Positions 48,136 through 58,951 of a stretch of DNA of 64,000 bases are shown here, piece by piece. How positions within the stretch are numbered: position 1 is the stretch's first letter; each line of letters opens with the position of its first letter. Origin of the DNA: Ctena decussata (Eukaryota; Mollusca; Bivalvia; Lucinida; Lucinidae); NCBI GenBank assembly GCA_963989385.1, contig OZ022500.1, positions 119,019,842 through 119,083,841 on the forward strand. Reading direction: 5' to 3'. The translations under genes and the position numbers were made by a program. The notes beneath the pieces were generated by a model. That model did not search any database, was not told the DNA's origin, and saw nothing but the letters and a program-made list of their open reading frames with translations.

Positions 48136-48919
48136 TCAGAAGCCAGAGACATTATAAAAACTCAATTCCAATGGAATCATATGCAGACTTTATTATTATT
48201 TTTTTTTGAAATTTTGGGTGGAGACGGGTTATTTTTTTTTTCTCTTACTTTTGAGGCCAGATTATTTTTTTGACCCCCCTTATGAGCCAGGTTATTTTTT
48301 TCTTGCATATCCAAAGACAGGGAATTTTTTTTGATAAATATACCAGCCCCCCCCCCCCCCACACACACAGAATATCAAATGGTCGGTCCCTTATTCTCAT
48401 TGTGTATATGAATGCTTGTTATGTGTTAAAATGTCCTTTGAGATATCACTGTGTATCAAGCGCTTTCACATGCTTGCAAAGAGAGGGAGGAAAAGAAAAA
48501 GACGAAGGAAAAATAAGATTTATTAAAAAAAAAAGAGTCCGAATGCCGCACATACTGCAGTACAATACAAGCAGTAGCTTTTACAAAAAACAAGCAGTAA
48601 TTGGAAGCTTTTATCAAAAGGCCGTGTCCGATGTGACACTTAAAGGCACTTTTCATGTATTATGGCTGTCAATAATGTGATACAAAGGTTTTTTTGAAAG
48701 CATTGATATATTCTGGGTCACCTGTGTTCTTGCGTGATTTTCTTACTTCATTTTGAAAGAGGAAACCCCGAGAATTCTTCACATTTTACTCAATAACTTG
48801 TCGTTTCTGTATGTATTCTGCTAAAATGAAGCCCAGAACATATGTAATCATGAGTACTCTCAGATAATATTACCGATTTTGTCTTGGGTTTTAAAGTTGT
48901 TTGTTTTTTTTATATCAGG

Positions 48920-49090
48920 GACAAGCCATTTATTACCAGGTGAGGGGTACAAGGCGGGGCGGATTCTTTTGTGAGCTACTTAAGCGGGAGGGGCGAGGGG
49001 GCGGGGGCGGGGAAATCATTAAGCCATGGAGCAGGGGGGGGGGGGTGTTATATTTCTTTAGGCATATAGGGGAGGGGGTGGAGTCAGAAT
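48920..49090. other. G-rich region with no gene
   Basis: GGGGCGAGGGGGCGGGGGCG and related runs. Open frames here are artefacts of base composition. Confidence 0.5.
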
Positions 49091-49358
49091 TCTTCCACCA
49101 GTCTTCGTTTTAAAAAAATGTCTCAGATTCTGGGGGACCCATTACTACTACCTTTTCAGATTAGTTCTACTTTTTTAAACGTGTATTCATCAAAAACATT
49201 TACAACAACTACAAAAAATGCCGAAACAAATGGACCATTACTCTGTATAAATAATTAACATGTTCAAAAGACAAAATGTTCATTGTCTTTTGAAGGTATG
49301 ATTGAGGTCAGTCTGACATTAGGTAGATAATATGTTCATTATCATGTGAATGTAGGGT

Positions 49359-49417
49359 TGTGTGGTGGTGGTGGTGGTGGTGGTGGTGGTGTGTGTGTGT
49401 GTGTGTGTGTGGGGGGG
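49359..49417. repeat. GGT then GT microsatellite
   Basis: About ten GGT units followed directly by about ten GT units and a G-run. Confidence 0.85.
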
Positions 49418-49540
49418 TCATTACCTTCTTGTCACTTATCTGGTGAAGGGGGGGGCATCGGAAAAAAATATCTGGTGAGACTACCCATCCCATCCAACCT
49501 GATGCTCATCTTCGCTTTGTCCACTTTGTCCCTTACTTAC

Positions 49541-49623
49541 CTGTGGCCGAAGGCCGATTCGAAGTCGGATTTTCCGCAGCGCAGCAGTGACTTGTTCCTC
49601 TTGGCGCGTTATTTTTAGGCCAA
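49541..49623 (-). CDS. weak internal exon candidate, 83 nt
   Basis: A good acceptor (GATTGTTTTGCAG) and consensus donor (CACAG|GTAAGTAAG) bracket an open frame reading GLKITRQEEQVTAALRKIRL then RIGLRPQ. A second frame is open as well. GC content is higher than the surroundings. No family is recognised and no partner exon was found, so it may be a 5' UTR exon or transposon-derived. Confidence 0.3.
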
Positions 49624-49683
49624 CTGCAAAACAATCCCACAACTTCGCATAATTGTTAACAAATACTGATGACCGTATCTATT

Positions 49684-50533
49684 GTTTTTTGTTGCTTTAC
49701 GTCCGCGTTACACAGCTATGGTCATGTCGGGACGGCCAGTTAAAAGTAAAAAGTATGCAAAGACCAGGAACTGAAACAATCAAAATCCAAATCCAGCCCT
49801 CAAACCATAGTTGGAAACAACTAAGATTACAAATAATCAAGATACAGAGAACATATGGCCAACCGAGTGAGCAGCTTGTTCCCAAAAGGTGGCCACTCAG
49901 CAACCCAAACCGAACCAAAAATAATAATAACATACATAAGGTAAAACATCACAGAAACTCTGACACCAAAAACAGGCAACAAAGAACCACAACAGAACTA
50001 CCGCCTTGGAACGGTCAGTAATGAATTACTGGGGGGCTTAAATCGATTTTACAGGCCCAACCTCACCCTCAGTTTCTGAAGTGGTACAAAACATTTAGTT
50101 GGTTGTTCGGTTCGCATGATAACCCTCTAACTCGTCAATGAATCATCACGGTAAACACATAAATCAAATTTCAACACCATGAAGAAGCAAAGACGAGGAC
50201 TCAACAGATACAACGGGCCGTCTGACAGGTGGAGATCCCTGTCCTGCCAAACAACCCCACTGGAAATCTGAAGCAAAAGAAGGTCACCAGTTGAGCCCCG
50301 GTGGACCAAGCAACAGACAAAAAGGCTCCGGTCCCAACCAACTAAAATATATAGCTTTAGGTCGGGGCCATCATAGAGTCTGACGACCGATACTATTCGT
50401 GGACAGGCTTAGAACTTCTAATCGGTTAATTGCACTGACTTTCGCCAGTAACTGACTACTGCCATTCTTGAAACAGCGGAAGGAGAAAAGAAAGTATGCG
50501 GCCGGACGGGGTATCGAACCCGGGACCTCTGTG
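49684..50533 (-). mobile_element. SINE family A copy interrupted by R640 copy 2
   Basis: The tail side, TTGCTTTACGTCC...CTATGGTCATGTCGGGACGG, lies at 49690-49741. The body resumes at about 50386 (TATTCGTGGACAGGCTTAGA) and the head runs to 50533 with B box GTATCGAACCCGGGAC. The R640 repeat occupies the gap, so the SINE is older. Confidence 0.7.
49743..50385. repeat. R640 repeat, copy 2
   Basis: Left end AAGTAAAAAGTATGCAAAGA, right end near GAGTCTGACGACCGATA. It lies within a SINE family A copy. Differs from copy 1 at few positions. Confidence 0.7.
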
Positions 50534-50539
50534 ACTGTC

Positions 50540-51549
50540 TCTAATTGTTCACGGTAAACACGATATTTTTCTGTAGACAAGGGCGCCTGTTATGCGGATA
50601 ATGTTAATATGGATAATTTGATTGGATGCGATGGGAGTTGCTTCCATCCAATGAAATGGCACATTGGGAAATTCAAATTACGATTTTTTTTCTAGGGAAA
50701 ATCGTTATGCCAATCGAAACAACAACAATGACAGTTAGAAAGATTGCCAATCCATATTCAACTTCACTTTTTATATTCCGCTTCTCATACATGTAACGGT
50801 TGGAAAGATTTATATCTCCATGAAGTCCGATTGACTCACAGTGCCCCGGTACTGCGGCCTTGGCTGAGTTTCGCTGAGGTGTGGGGAAAACATCGTAATA
50901 CAAGAATATATATACATACACAATTCTACATCCAGTGGATCTACGACACGGTACCAGCCGAAGGCGGAATATTTCCACCAGTAAACGAGATCCAATGCAC
51001 ACAGCCTTTTATTATCACTCGCCCATCGTCTTGATATGACTGAAATACTGTTATAAAGGAACTAGCCTGGCTCCAGTCGAATCTGTATGTTGTTACCCTG
51101 GTGGTCAAGAACTGCGACTGCTTGGGGATAGTATATACCCTATGAGTATCCGTTGATAACACCTTACCGGGCAGTTGCTATTAGAAATGTCGCCAGATTT
51201 GAGCAGAGGCGGCAGCGGTTGTTTAACACGAAACTGCGCTCAAGACGGATGTATGTGGAGCATATTGTAAATGACATTAAAACATTTCGGTGGCTAGCAA
51301 GCATGTATAGACACTGTCGGCATTTACTGCCATCTGTAGTTGAGTTGCGTGCGTGATTAGCACGGCGGAAAACTGATTTTCTAAATACTTTGTAATGTTA
51401 GACAAATGGATGACTTGCCATTTTACGCCCCTTTTAACAGTAAAGCTGTGACCGCTAAATCACCACCAGCAGGTAGACGTTTAACCTACTCAAGCTACTG
51501 TGGCTACGTGAGATGTAAAACATATATATTATGTCAGTGGCCTATTATA
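50540..51549. other. intergenic, no supported gene
   Basis: A plus-strand frame at 51153-51356 encodes an Arg-rich stretch (FEQRRQRLFNTKLRSRRMYV), but no family or splice signal supports it. Confidence 0.35.
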
Positions 51550-51789
51550 ATGAGCCGCGACACGACAAAACCAACAAAGTAGTTGTGCGCCCAGCGAAGA
51601 CTCAGGTAAGCCTGGGCAGCCGCTCATGTTGATCGGACTCTTTGATAAGTGCTCAAATGGTAGCTAAGAGTCTAAGCTACCAGCATGCGAACAGCGAAGA
51701 CTCTGATCAGACTGGGCGGATGCCCAGGCTGATCTGAGTCTGCGCTGGGCGCACAACCACATTGTTGGTTTTGTCGTGTCGCGGCTCAT
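51550..51789. mobile_element. MITE family M1 copy, best preserved
   Basis: ATGAGCCGCGACACGACAAA plus ACCAACAAAGT at the left is mirrored by TTGTTGGTTTTGTCGTGTCG plus CGGCTCAT at the right. Confidence 0.75.
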
Positions 51790-51868
51790 ATGGTGTTGTA
51801 CAGAATACATTCATACAGTATACATTTCCATGCTTTATATGTATATTCCTTTGCCTATTTCTATACAA

Positions 51869-51870
<2 letters not shown>

Positions 51871-51907
<37 letters not shown>

Positions 51908-52164
51908 TGATGCTTAACGTCCACGGTAAACAACTATGGTCATGTCGGGACGGTCAGTTAACCTAACCACACTATTCCTGGGCAAGCTTAGACCTCCTAA
52001 GCGGTTAACCAGTACTAAGTTCACATACTTTCGCCAGTAACTGACAACTGCCCTTCTTGAATCAGCGGAAGGAGAAACGAAAGTATGTGGCCAGACCGGG
52101 TTTCGAACCCAGGACCTCTGACTTATGAGTCAGGTGCCCTACCGATTGCGCTACGCGGCCCGGC
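51871..52164 (-). mobile_element. SINE family A copy with 12-bp target duplication
   Basis: TTCTATACAAAT flanks it (51859-51870, 52165-52176). The (TGAT)n tail is long, and the minus-strand head shows GCCGGGCCGCGTAGCGCAAT and B box GGTTCGAAACCC. High identity to 20738-21016 suggests a young insertion. Confidence 0.9.
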
Positions 52165-52359
52165 TTCTATACAAATATTATTCGTCTACGAATGCTCTTG
52201 TTGGATTCGGCGAATGTGTAAAAAATTAAATAAAAGTGAAAATTTGGTAAACAAAACATGAATCCCCAATAAACAGATTCTAACGTCTGCTATCGTTCGC
52301 CTATCGTCGCTGATGTTCGTTGGTTATTGTACAGTAGCTTATGTCGGAAATCCCTATTA

Positions 52360-52908
52360 AGAGGCAGGAATTCAACCGTCTTCAAAATAATATTATCGGA
52401 AGTCAATCCTGCTGCCCTCTCTCAGCAAACCTTATATTCTGCAGCTGCGAGACACCTCAGATAATTAGTGTAATTCTGAGTATTAAATTATATGGTGTTT
52501 AAAATTGTACTCATGATGGTTGCTTTGATTAGCAAATCAAAGAATTCGTTTTTTTTTTTTTTTATCTGATTGTTATTTTTTTCATTCATTTCCTAAGATA
52601 ATTGAAATGTGCTAAAATATAGATGTTAAGGCTGTGTCATGATTATATTATTAAAATAAGTCGTAGAAAATCAACTTTTTCATCAAAGTGTGTGTTAACA
52701 CTGGCCAAACACACCATTCCTGCTCCATTCTAACCTAGATGGGCTCTCGGGTGCGCCGTCATTTCCAACTCACATGACGCGCTACGGTACGGGGTTTTAC
52801 CTAGGAACTCAGTTCCGGTCTAGACTAAGTTCCGGTCCCGAGCAGACGACATAACCTCAAACGAAAAACGTTTACCGTTTGAGCTATTCTTTTTACGAAC
52901 ATATCTAA
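52360..52908. other. intergenic, nothing recognised
   Basis: AT-rich with a T-run at 52548-52563. Confidence 0.4.
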
Positions 52909-53680
52909 CAAAAGTAAAAAGCACGCAAAGACCAGGAACCGAAACAATCAAAATCCAAATCCAGCCCTCAAACCATAGTTGGAAACAACTAAGATTACAA
53001 ATAATCAAGATACAGAGAACATACGGCCAACCGAGTGAGCAGCTTGTTCCCAAAAGGTGGCCACTCAGCAACCCAAACCGAACCAAAAATAATAATAACA
53101 TACATAAGGTAAAACATCACAGAAACTCTGACACCAAAAACAGGCAACAAAGAACCACAACAGAACTACCGCCTTGGAACGGTCAGTAATGAATTACTGG
53201 GGGTTTAAATCGATTTTACAGGCCCAACCTCATCCTCAGTTTCTGAAGTGGTACAAAACATTTAGTTGGTTGTTCGGTTCGCATGATAACCCACTAACGC
53301 GTCAATGAATCATCACGGTAAACACATAAATCAAATTTCAACACCATGAAGAAGCAAAGACGAGGACTCAACAGATACAACGGGCCGTCTGACAGGTGGA
53401 GATCCCTGTCCTGCCAAACAACCCCACTGGAAATCTGAAGCAAAAGAAGGTCACCAGTTGAGCCCCGGTGGACCAAGCAACAGACAAAAAGGCTCCGGTC
53501 CCAACCAACTAAAATATATAGCTTTAGGTCGGGGCCATCATAGAGTCTGACGCCCGATCCCCCGGTGTGCAATTAAAGAGTGCAGCAGAGCTATCAACCG
53601 TGATTGGATTAATCACTAAGCATGCAGACTGTCGCATAACATTTAAATTATAGCCAATACGTTTGTGACGTATTATTATT
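52909..53680. repeat. R640 repeat, copy 3 (long form)
   Basis: Left end AAAAGTAAAAAGCACGCAAA. It continues past GAGTCTGACGCCCGATCCCC to TTTGTGACGTATTATTATT, about 130 bp further than copy 2. Nearly identical to copy 4. Confidence 0.75.
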
Positions 53681-53831
53681 TTTCGGAATTGATCAGGAAA
53701 ATCAGTCCTACCCTTAAAAACGAGAATTATTGTAGCGAGAAATATTTAATGTACATTTCCTTTATAGAGTGATTGTAAAAATAATTTTTTGACTCGTAAA
53801 AATTCGATAAGAGCACTTGGTTCTTAACTAG

Positions 53832-53880
53832 TCTCGCGATAACTTTCGAACTTCCGGTTCTCCAAGATGGCCGCAACCAT
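53832..53880 (+). promoter_or_regulatory. promoter-like cluster TCTCGCGA, ETS and YY1 sites
   Basis: TCTCGCGA (53832-53839), CTTCCGGTT (53851-53859) and CCAAGATGGCCGC (53862-53874) lie in order. This trio is typical of housekeeping promoters in animals, with the YY1 site just downstream of the start. The ATG within AAGATGGCC opens only 16 codons. No gene can be tied to it. Confidence 0.35.
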
Positions 53881-54079
53881 GATCGTTACCACACAATTTA
53901 TCTGCCTAAGTACATAGGACCAAAACTGATACAGTAAAGCGAACATACTTCGTGTCTTCGCTATAAACAGTTTTTTTAAAAGCATTAAAAGTCCAGCACC
54001 ATATATACATAGAGGGCTTTATCTAAAATGTTCTAAAAATCGCTTCTGATCAAGCCAGCTGGGTCAGTTGGTGAAGAGT

Positions 54080-54483
54080 CTACAACTTCCTTCTACGTCG
54101 ACTAGGTAACAGTCCCAGTCTCTTGTAACGTTCGCAATGAAGTGCAAAACACAACCTTCTGCACTGATATTCTAACAATGTAACCTGCTCTGGATTCTTT
54201 TCATAGTCCAATATGGAATAACAGTCTATTATGATTTGCATAAGAACTGTAGCGTCACTGGTAGGATATAAGTTGTTACAAATGTCCTCGATTTCTTGAA
54301 AATTGGCACTCTAACCTGAGCAAGTGCCATACAGTCAAGGATAAAATGCTGCATAGTTTCGTTCCCCTCTTGACACAGAAGACATACTGGATCAATTCTA
54401 TTTTGGTTGAATGATGAACGATTCACTTGCAGAATATATGTTCCAGTAACAACTTTGAGTTTCAGCCGGATATTCTACCAGCC
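54080..54483 (-). pseudogene. LINE reverse-transcriptase C-terminal fragment with Cys-His motif
   Basis: Minus strand: NRSSFNQNRIDPVCLLCQEG, NETMQHFILDCMAL, then in another frame LEYQCRRLCFALHCERYKRL and a TAG at 54080-54082. C-x2-C...H-x4-C is the zinc-finger-like motif after the reverse-transcriptase domain. A frameshift separates the two halves. It is a relative of 58952-59945. Confidence 0.75.
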
Positions 54484-54584
54484 GTGACGACGCACTCTGA
54501 TGCGGTTCTCCTTTGAAGGAGGTTTGGAACAAGTACAAGAACAAGATGACCTATCGGATTTCAGGCGCGGCGCGGTTACCCTAA

Positions 54585-54660
54585 ATAGCGAAATGGACTT
54601 TTATTTGCGAAATGGACGAAATGGAGATTTTTTTTACGAAATGGAGTTACAAAATTCGAT
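54585..54660. repeat. cluster of GAAATGGA repeats
   Basis: CGAAATGGAC / CGAAATGGAG occurs four times. The reverse, CTCCATTTCGT, recurs at about 56772, 56792, 56977, 57925, 58106 and 59949. Confidence 0.55.
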
Positions 54661-54664
54661 TTTA

Positions 54665-54920
54665 TTCGTAATAAAGTGATAAAAATACAATTTACAGGCG
54701 TGTGGGCCCTAGTTAGTTTAAATTTCATCGCTGGAAGGGAATCAGGAAAGAAAATGTTTTGGAGCGATCTGTCGCATTTCAAAAACAACCCCCTGCAGTT
54801 TCCCAGTTGTATGACTAATATAAGCACATCAACCCACATTGCATCACCAAATGTGAAGGTTGAAGCGCTTTTCATAATGATGTGTGTTTTTGCCATTTAG
54901 AGTGGACTATGGAGACTGTA
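54665..54920. repeat. diverged repeat paired with 12960-13290
   Basis: Contains 'aaaaatacaatttacaggcg', GGAGCGATCTGTCGCATTTC, 'cacatcaacccacattgcat' and GGACTATGGAGACT in the same order as the RACK1 intron 6 copy. Confidence 0.55.
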
Positions 54921-55790
54921 ATAATGTGAAGATTGTCTTATTCCTAAATTCAAGGAAATAATGTGCATGTTTGTGCCCCACCCTCCCCCATTCTGCCTCA
55001 TATTTCCTAACCCCCCCCCCCCCCACACCCCCGCACACACAATATTAATCCCTATACATCCACTACAAGGAAACTTTTGAAATACAGTGACGGAATTTCT
55101 ATTCGATAAGAGTAAAGTTTGTGAGCGAAATGCAAGAGGTTTTTTTTAAGATTTTAAAACACGCGAGTTAATTTCTGGGATAAAAAAATAACAACGGTCG
55201 AATATAAGAATGAGAAATGATTAAACAGGGCGATGCAACATCCATGCCTGTTCTAACGCTTTCAGAGAGAGGGAGAGAGAGAGAGAGAGATGTTTTTCCG
55301 ATATATAGAGTGGGTAAGCATAGTAGAATTTCTTATAGGGATGCCTAAAATACGAGGAATATGTATTTTACAAACAAATACAGTAGCTATAAAATAGAAT
55401 ATTTATCTTTTTAAAAACGAGGTCTGAAAAGAAGTTTGTCATATCAGCTGACTGGGAGCGCGTGCTCGTTTTATCTTTTATCTATTGGATCATCATTGAC
55501 CTTTAATTGGATAATCCGTTAAAAGAAAGTTGTGAGAATCAAATAATATAAATGGATTATCACACCTAACCGATTACCTAAGTGACAAAGATTAACACCT
55601 TTTCACACGGAAGCGTGTCCATCAAATCTTCAAAGATCTTTTACCGACTTTAAAAATCTTCAACGGAAAAATTAGTTGTTCGAGTAATGACGTTATTATT
55701 TTTTTAAGCATGTAGATGTAGCTATAAAATAATTAACTTTCAATGGACATACCCCTTCCCCACTCTCCACGCCAAGCCCCGCGCCCCCGC
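54921..55790. other. intergenic, simple repeats only
   Basis: C-run at 55011-55023 and a (GA)n tract at 55266-55289. No supported gene. Confidence 0.4.
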
Positions 55791-55797
55791 AGGCAAA

Positions 55798-55905
55798 CGA
55801 TGATTCAACATTAAATCAACATTTCTCCGACGTCATAACATTGAATCAAGATATCACGTTGAATCAATGTTGATTCAATGTTGATTTAACGTTGTGTGCC
55901 CAGTG
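55798..55905. repeat. palindromic array of TGATTCAAC-like units
   Basis: GATTCAACATTAAATCAACA, ATTGAATCAAG, GTTGAATCAATGTTGATTC and ATGTTGATTTAACGTTGTGT follow each other in alternating orientation. The array ends TGTGCCCAGTGGGCC. It resembles MITE ends made of this nonamer; the other end is not clear. Confidence 0.5.
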
Positions 55906-56007
55906 GGCCCGTACTGGGAGATGCAAATTATGGTTTACTTCCTTTTAGCCTAATGGGGAATATCGTTGCGAGAATTACATCAAAATATAATTTACTTTCG
56001 CTGAGCG

Positions 56008-56080
56008 CCTAGTCTAGTGGATATGGTGTTCACCTTTCACGCATGGTATCGCGGGTTCGACTCCTACGGGCGGCACATGT
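56008..56080 (+). tRNA. degenerate Glu-tRNA-like sequence (pseudogene or SINE head)
   Basis: It has TAGTCTAGTGGATATGG (Glu-type A box), CTTTCAC as the anticodon loop (TTC) and GCGGGTTCGACTCCTAC (B box). The anticodon and T stems pair poorly, so it is unlikely to be a working tRNA. A SINE family B copy starts 43 bp further on. Confidence 0.35.
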
Positions 56081-56122
56081 CCGATCGATTATTCCAGTCC
56101 AGAGAATAATTTTAGCTTCGTA

Positions 56123-56368
56123 ATTTTGTTGGTTGTTTTGGGTTCAACGGCCCTTTGAGAAAGTATTTCTGTCCATATCGGGCGTTCTTCCAGAGTGAGA
56201 GAGAAACAAAAGAGAATGATAGATGAGAGAATAACATCCGAACAAACCCCACCCGCACCTACTGCAAGCAGAGTAGGCCCTTGCCCCTCTGTTATCCAGA
56301 TTAGTAGGACGCCACAGCACTGAAAATTACCCAGCACCATCGCCCGACCCGGACATCCCCTTAGAACT
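56123..56368 (-). mobile_element. SINE family B copy
   Basis: Contains TTGGGTTCAACGGCCCTTTG, TCCATATCGGGCGTTCTTCC, CCCACCCGCACCTACTGCAA and AGTAGGACGCCACAGCACTG in the order of 14552-14781. No clean target duplication could be seen, so it is older than the other two. Confidence 0.7.
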
Positions 56369-56995
56369 GCTCTTAAAACCACATAAAAGCCTTAATTAGG
56401 TCGTTCTAATGAGTCACAACATATTTTTTTATAGAGAAAGGCTTATTTCTTATGTTGAAATCATCTGGATGCTGCTAAACTATGATCAAGGTCTCAGATG
56501 TAGAAATTTGTGTAATTTTGCATTGGTCACTGACTTAAAAAATCATATCATGTTGCACTGAAGTTACATTGTAAGTTTGTTTTCAGAATGATGCTATACA
56601 CGTTGTGACTAAGATATGATGCTATATCAATATATCTAAATACCTTTTAACTTTCTTTCTTCAAAGTATACTCCTAAATGCTTAAATACTATTTTATTCT
56701 GTCCAATGTCATAAATCAAATAGAGAAACGAACATCTGCCGGATTTACAAATGTTGATTCTGTGACTGTGACTCCATTTCGTAGAAACAAAAAGCTCCAT
56801 TTCGTTAGAGAAGTTGTAGGTAAAATGTTCATATTCAACCAACTATGGGCATAAAAAATCTTTAAAATGCATCAAAGGTTCCATCCTTGCCTTCTATGTT
56901 TATGTTGAACACGATTATTTTAAATGAGTCAGAGAAATAAACTTTTGATTTTGTGAGTGCATTTCGTAGCAAACAAACTCCATTTCGTGAGAGAA

Positions 56996-57765
56996 AAGTA
57001 AAAAGTATGCAAAGACCAGGAACTGAAACAATCAAAATCCAAATCCAGCCCTCAAACCATAGTTGGAAACAACTAAGATTACAAATAATCAAGATACAGA
57101 GAACATATGGCCAACCGAGTGAGCAGCTTGTTCCCAAAAGGTGGCCACTCAGCAACCCAAACCGAACCAAAAATAATTAGAACATACATAAGGTAAAACA
57201 TCACAGAAACTCTGACACCAAAAACAGGCAACAGAGAACCACAACAGAACTACCGCCTTGGAACGGTCAGTAATGAATTACTGGGGGGCTTAAATCGATT
57301 TTACAGGCCCAACCTCACCCTCAGTATCTGAAGTGGTACAAAACATTTAGTTGGTTGTTCGGTTCGCATGATAACCCTCTAACTCGTCAATGAATCATCA
57401 CGGTAAACACATAAATCAAATTTCAATACCATGAAAAAGCAAAGACGAGGACTCAACAGATACAACGGGTCGTCTGACAGGTGGAGATCCCTGTCCTGCC
57501 AAACAACCCCACTGGAAATCTGAAGCAAAAGAAGGTCACCAGTTGAGCCCCGGTGGACCAAGCAACAGACAAAAAGGCTCCGGTCCCAACCAACTAAAAT
57601 ATATAGCTTTAGGTCGGGGCCATCATAGAGTCTGACGCCCGATCCCCCGGTGTGCAATTAAAGAGTGCAGCAAAGTTATCAACCGTGATTGGGTTAATCA
57701 CTAAGCATGCAGATTGTCGCATAACATTTAAATTATAGCCAATACGTTTGTGACGTATTATTATT
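56996..57765. repeat. R640 repeat, copy 4 (long form)
   Basis: Same limits as copy 3: AAAAGTAAAAAGTATGCAAA to TTTGTGACGTATTATTATT. Flanked on both sides by CTCCATTTCGT-type sequence (56977 and 57925), so it may have inserted into that repeat. Confidence 0.75.
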
Positions 57766-58127
57766 TGTAAAACTGTACTTTGTATCCGAAAACTCTTTAT
57801 TCAACTCCTTTTTGATAAAAAAAATAGCATTTTCTTTTCTTAATTTTTATTCTAATCATTGTTTTACTGAAAATTGAAGTTATAATTTATAAATTTTGCT
57901 TCTGTTAGTCCATTTTGTAAAGACAAAACTCCATTTCGCAAAAGAAAACTCCATTTTGTAAATAAAATATAATTATTCAGATGCATTTACAAACAAAATA
58001 CGCTTGCATTCGCTTCAGAAGTTGCATTTAGTATTGGTCATTGTAATACTCTAGTAATAAAACAAGAAAATAAATTCTTGAATACCAAATTAGGATTTTG
58101 TGACTCCATTTCGTCGGTCCATCGAAT

Positions 58128-58738
58128 TACCCCAAACCACCCCAAAACACCCCACACAATCCCAAAACACCCCAAACTACCCAAAACCGCCCATAAAAAC
58201 ACCCCAAACCACCAAAACCAGATAAGTCCAAACCAAATTTGGTATTTTGCAGGAACTCACACTGCTTTAGAGATGTTTGTTCATGCTAAAAATATTTATA
58301 GTTAATGATAACTGATTTACATTTGCAGCTTTAGTGATGATTTGTCATTACCAATATGTAGGCTATATTTGTGTATCTGTGCTTCCATGAACCTGAATGG
58401 TATATACCATTTATATACTTACACGTGCATCTTAACATGCATATGCTGTCAAACATATATGCAGACATGCAAGCATATTCAGTGTCTACATATGTACATA
58501 CATACAAATGGCATACATGCATATAACATATTATCAGCACATACCATATGAAAATCATTGTTTCTGCATAAAAAGATAATACTTATATTTTTTTATTTTA
58601 CAATTTTGAAATCATTAAAAGCATAAACAAAACGTTTAGAAGTTTTTTTAACGTAAAACTGAATTAAGAAAAGTGGTTTGGGGTGGTTTTCAGGCGGTTT
58701 GGGGTGGTTTGGGGTGTTTTGGGGTGGTTTGGGGTAGT
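58128..58738. mobile_element. foldback-type element with CCCCAAACCA arrays as inverted ends
   Basis: TTACCCCAAACCACCCCAAA and further units (58127-58220) are mirrored by GGTTTGGGGTGGTTTGGGGT and GTTTTGGGGTGG (58675-58738). About 430 bp lie between, including ACATACATGCATATAAC-type repeats. The G-rich strand could form quadruplexes. No coding frame. Confidence 0.55.
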
Positions 58739-58951
58739 TATCTGTTATCTGTCGTCTTCACCGCCTATAAAGGCGAACCTCGAACACTGTCGAGAGGGGA
58801 TAGTAGTAGTAGCAGTTGTAGAATCCCTCCACCAATAATGTTGATACTCAAGTTTAAAAGGTTTGTGCTACTATATACAGTTCATAACACTTTATATGTA
58901 CACTTATCTGATAAAAATCTCAGTTCTGCGATTGGTACCCTGTCAGTATCC

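Larger units (their letters stand above)
46913..48390. mobile_element. 1.5-kb inverted-repeat element with TTA duplication and poly-G ends
   Basis: GGGACCGACCGACCATTTGA and TATTC, then a poly-G run and CTGGTAT at the left, are inverted at the right as ATACCAG, poly-C, CACACAGAATATCAAATGGT and CGGTCCC. TTA flanks both ends, like PIF/Harbinger duplications. No transposase recognised. GGGGGGCAACGCCCCCC near 47755 is an internal hairpin. Confidence 0.6.
46482..52359. repeat. pair of inverted ATTTCCGACATAAGCTAC repeats 5.9 kb apart
   Basis: ATTTCCGACATAAGCTACGG with GACGATAGC and ACGTTAGAA at 46489-46553 is inverted at 52278-52351 with about 80% identity. They may be the two ends of one large composite element or two solitary MITE ends. 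Everything between is other repeats. Confidence 0.45.

Noticed and set aside
49308..49493. His-rich minus-strand frame
   Set aside because: A translation of the GGT/GT microsatellite.
58331..58558. Tyr/Cys-rich minus-strand frame
   Set aside because: It translates a degenerate CATACATGCATA repeat within a foldback-type element.
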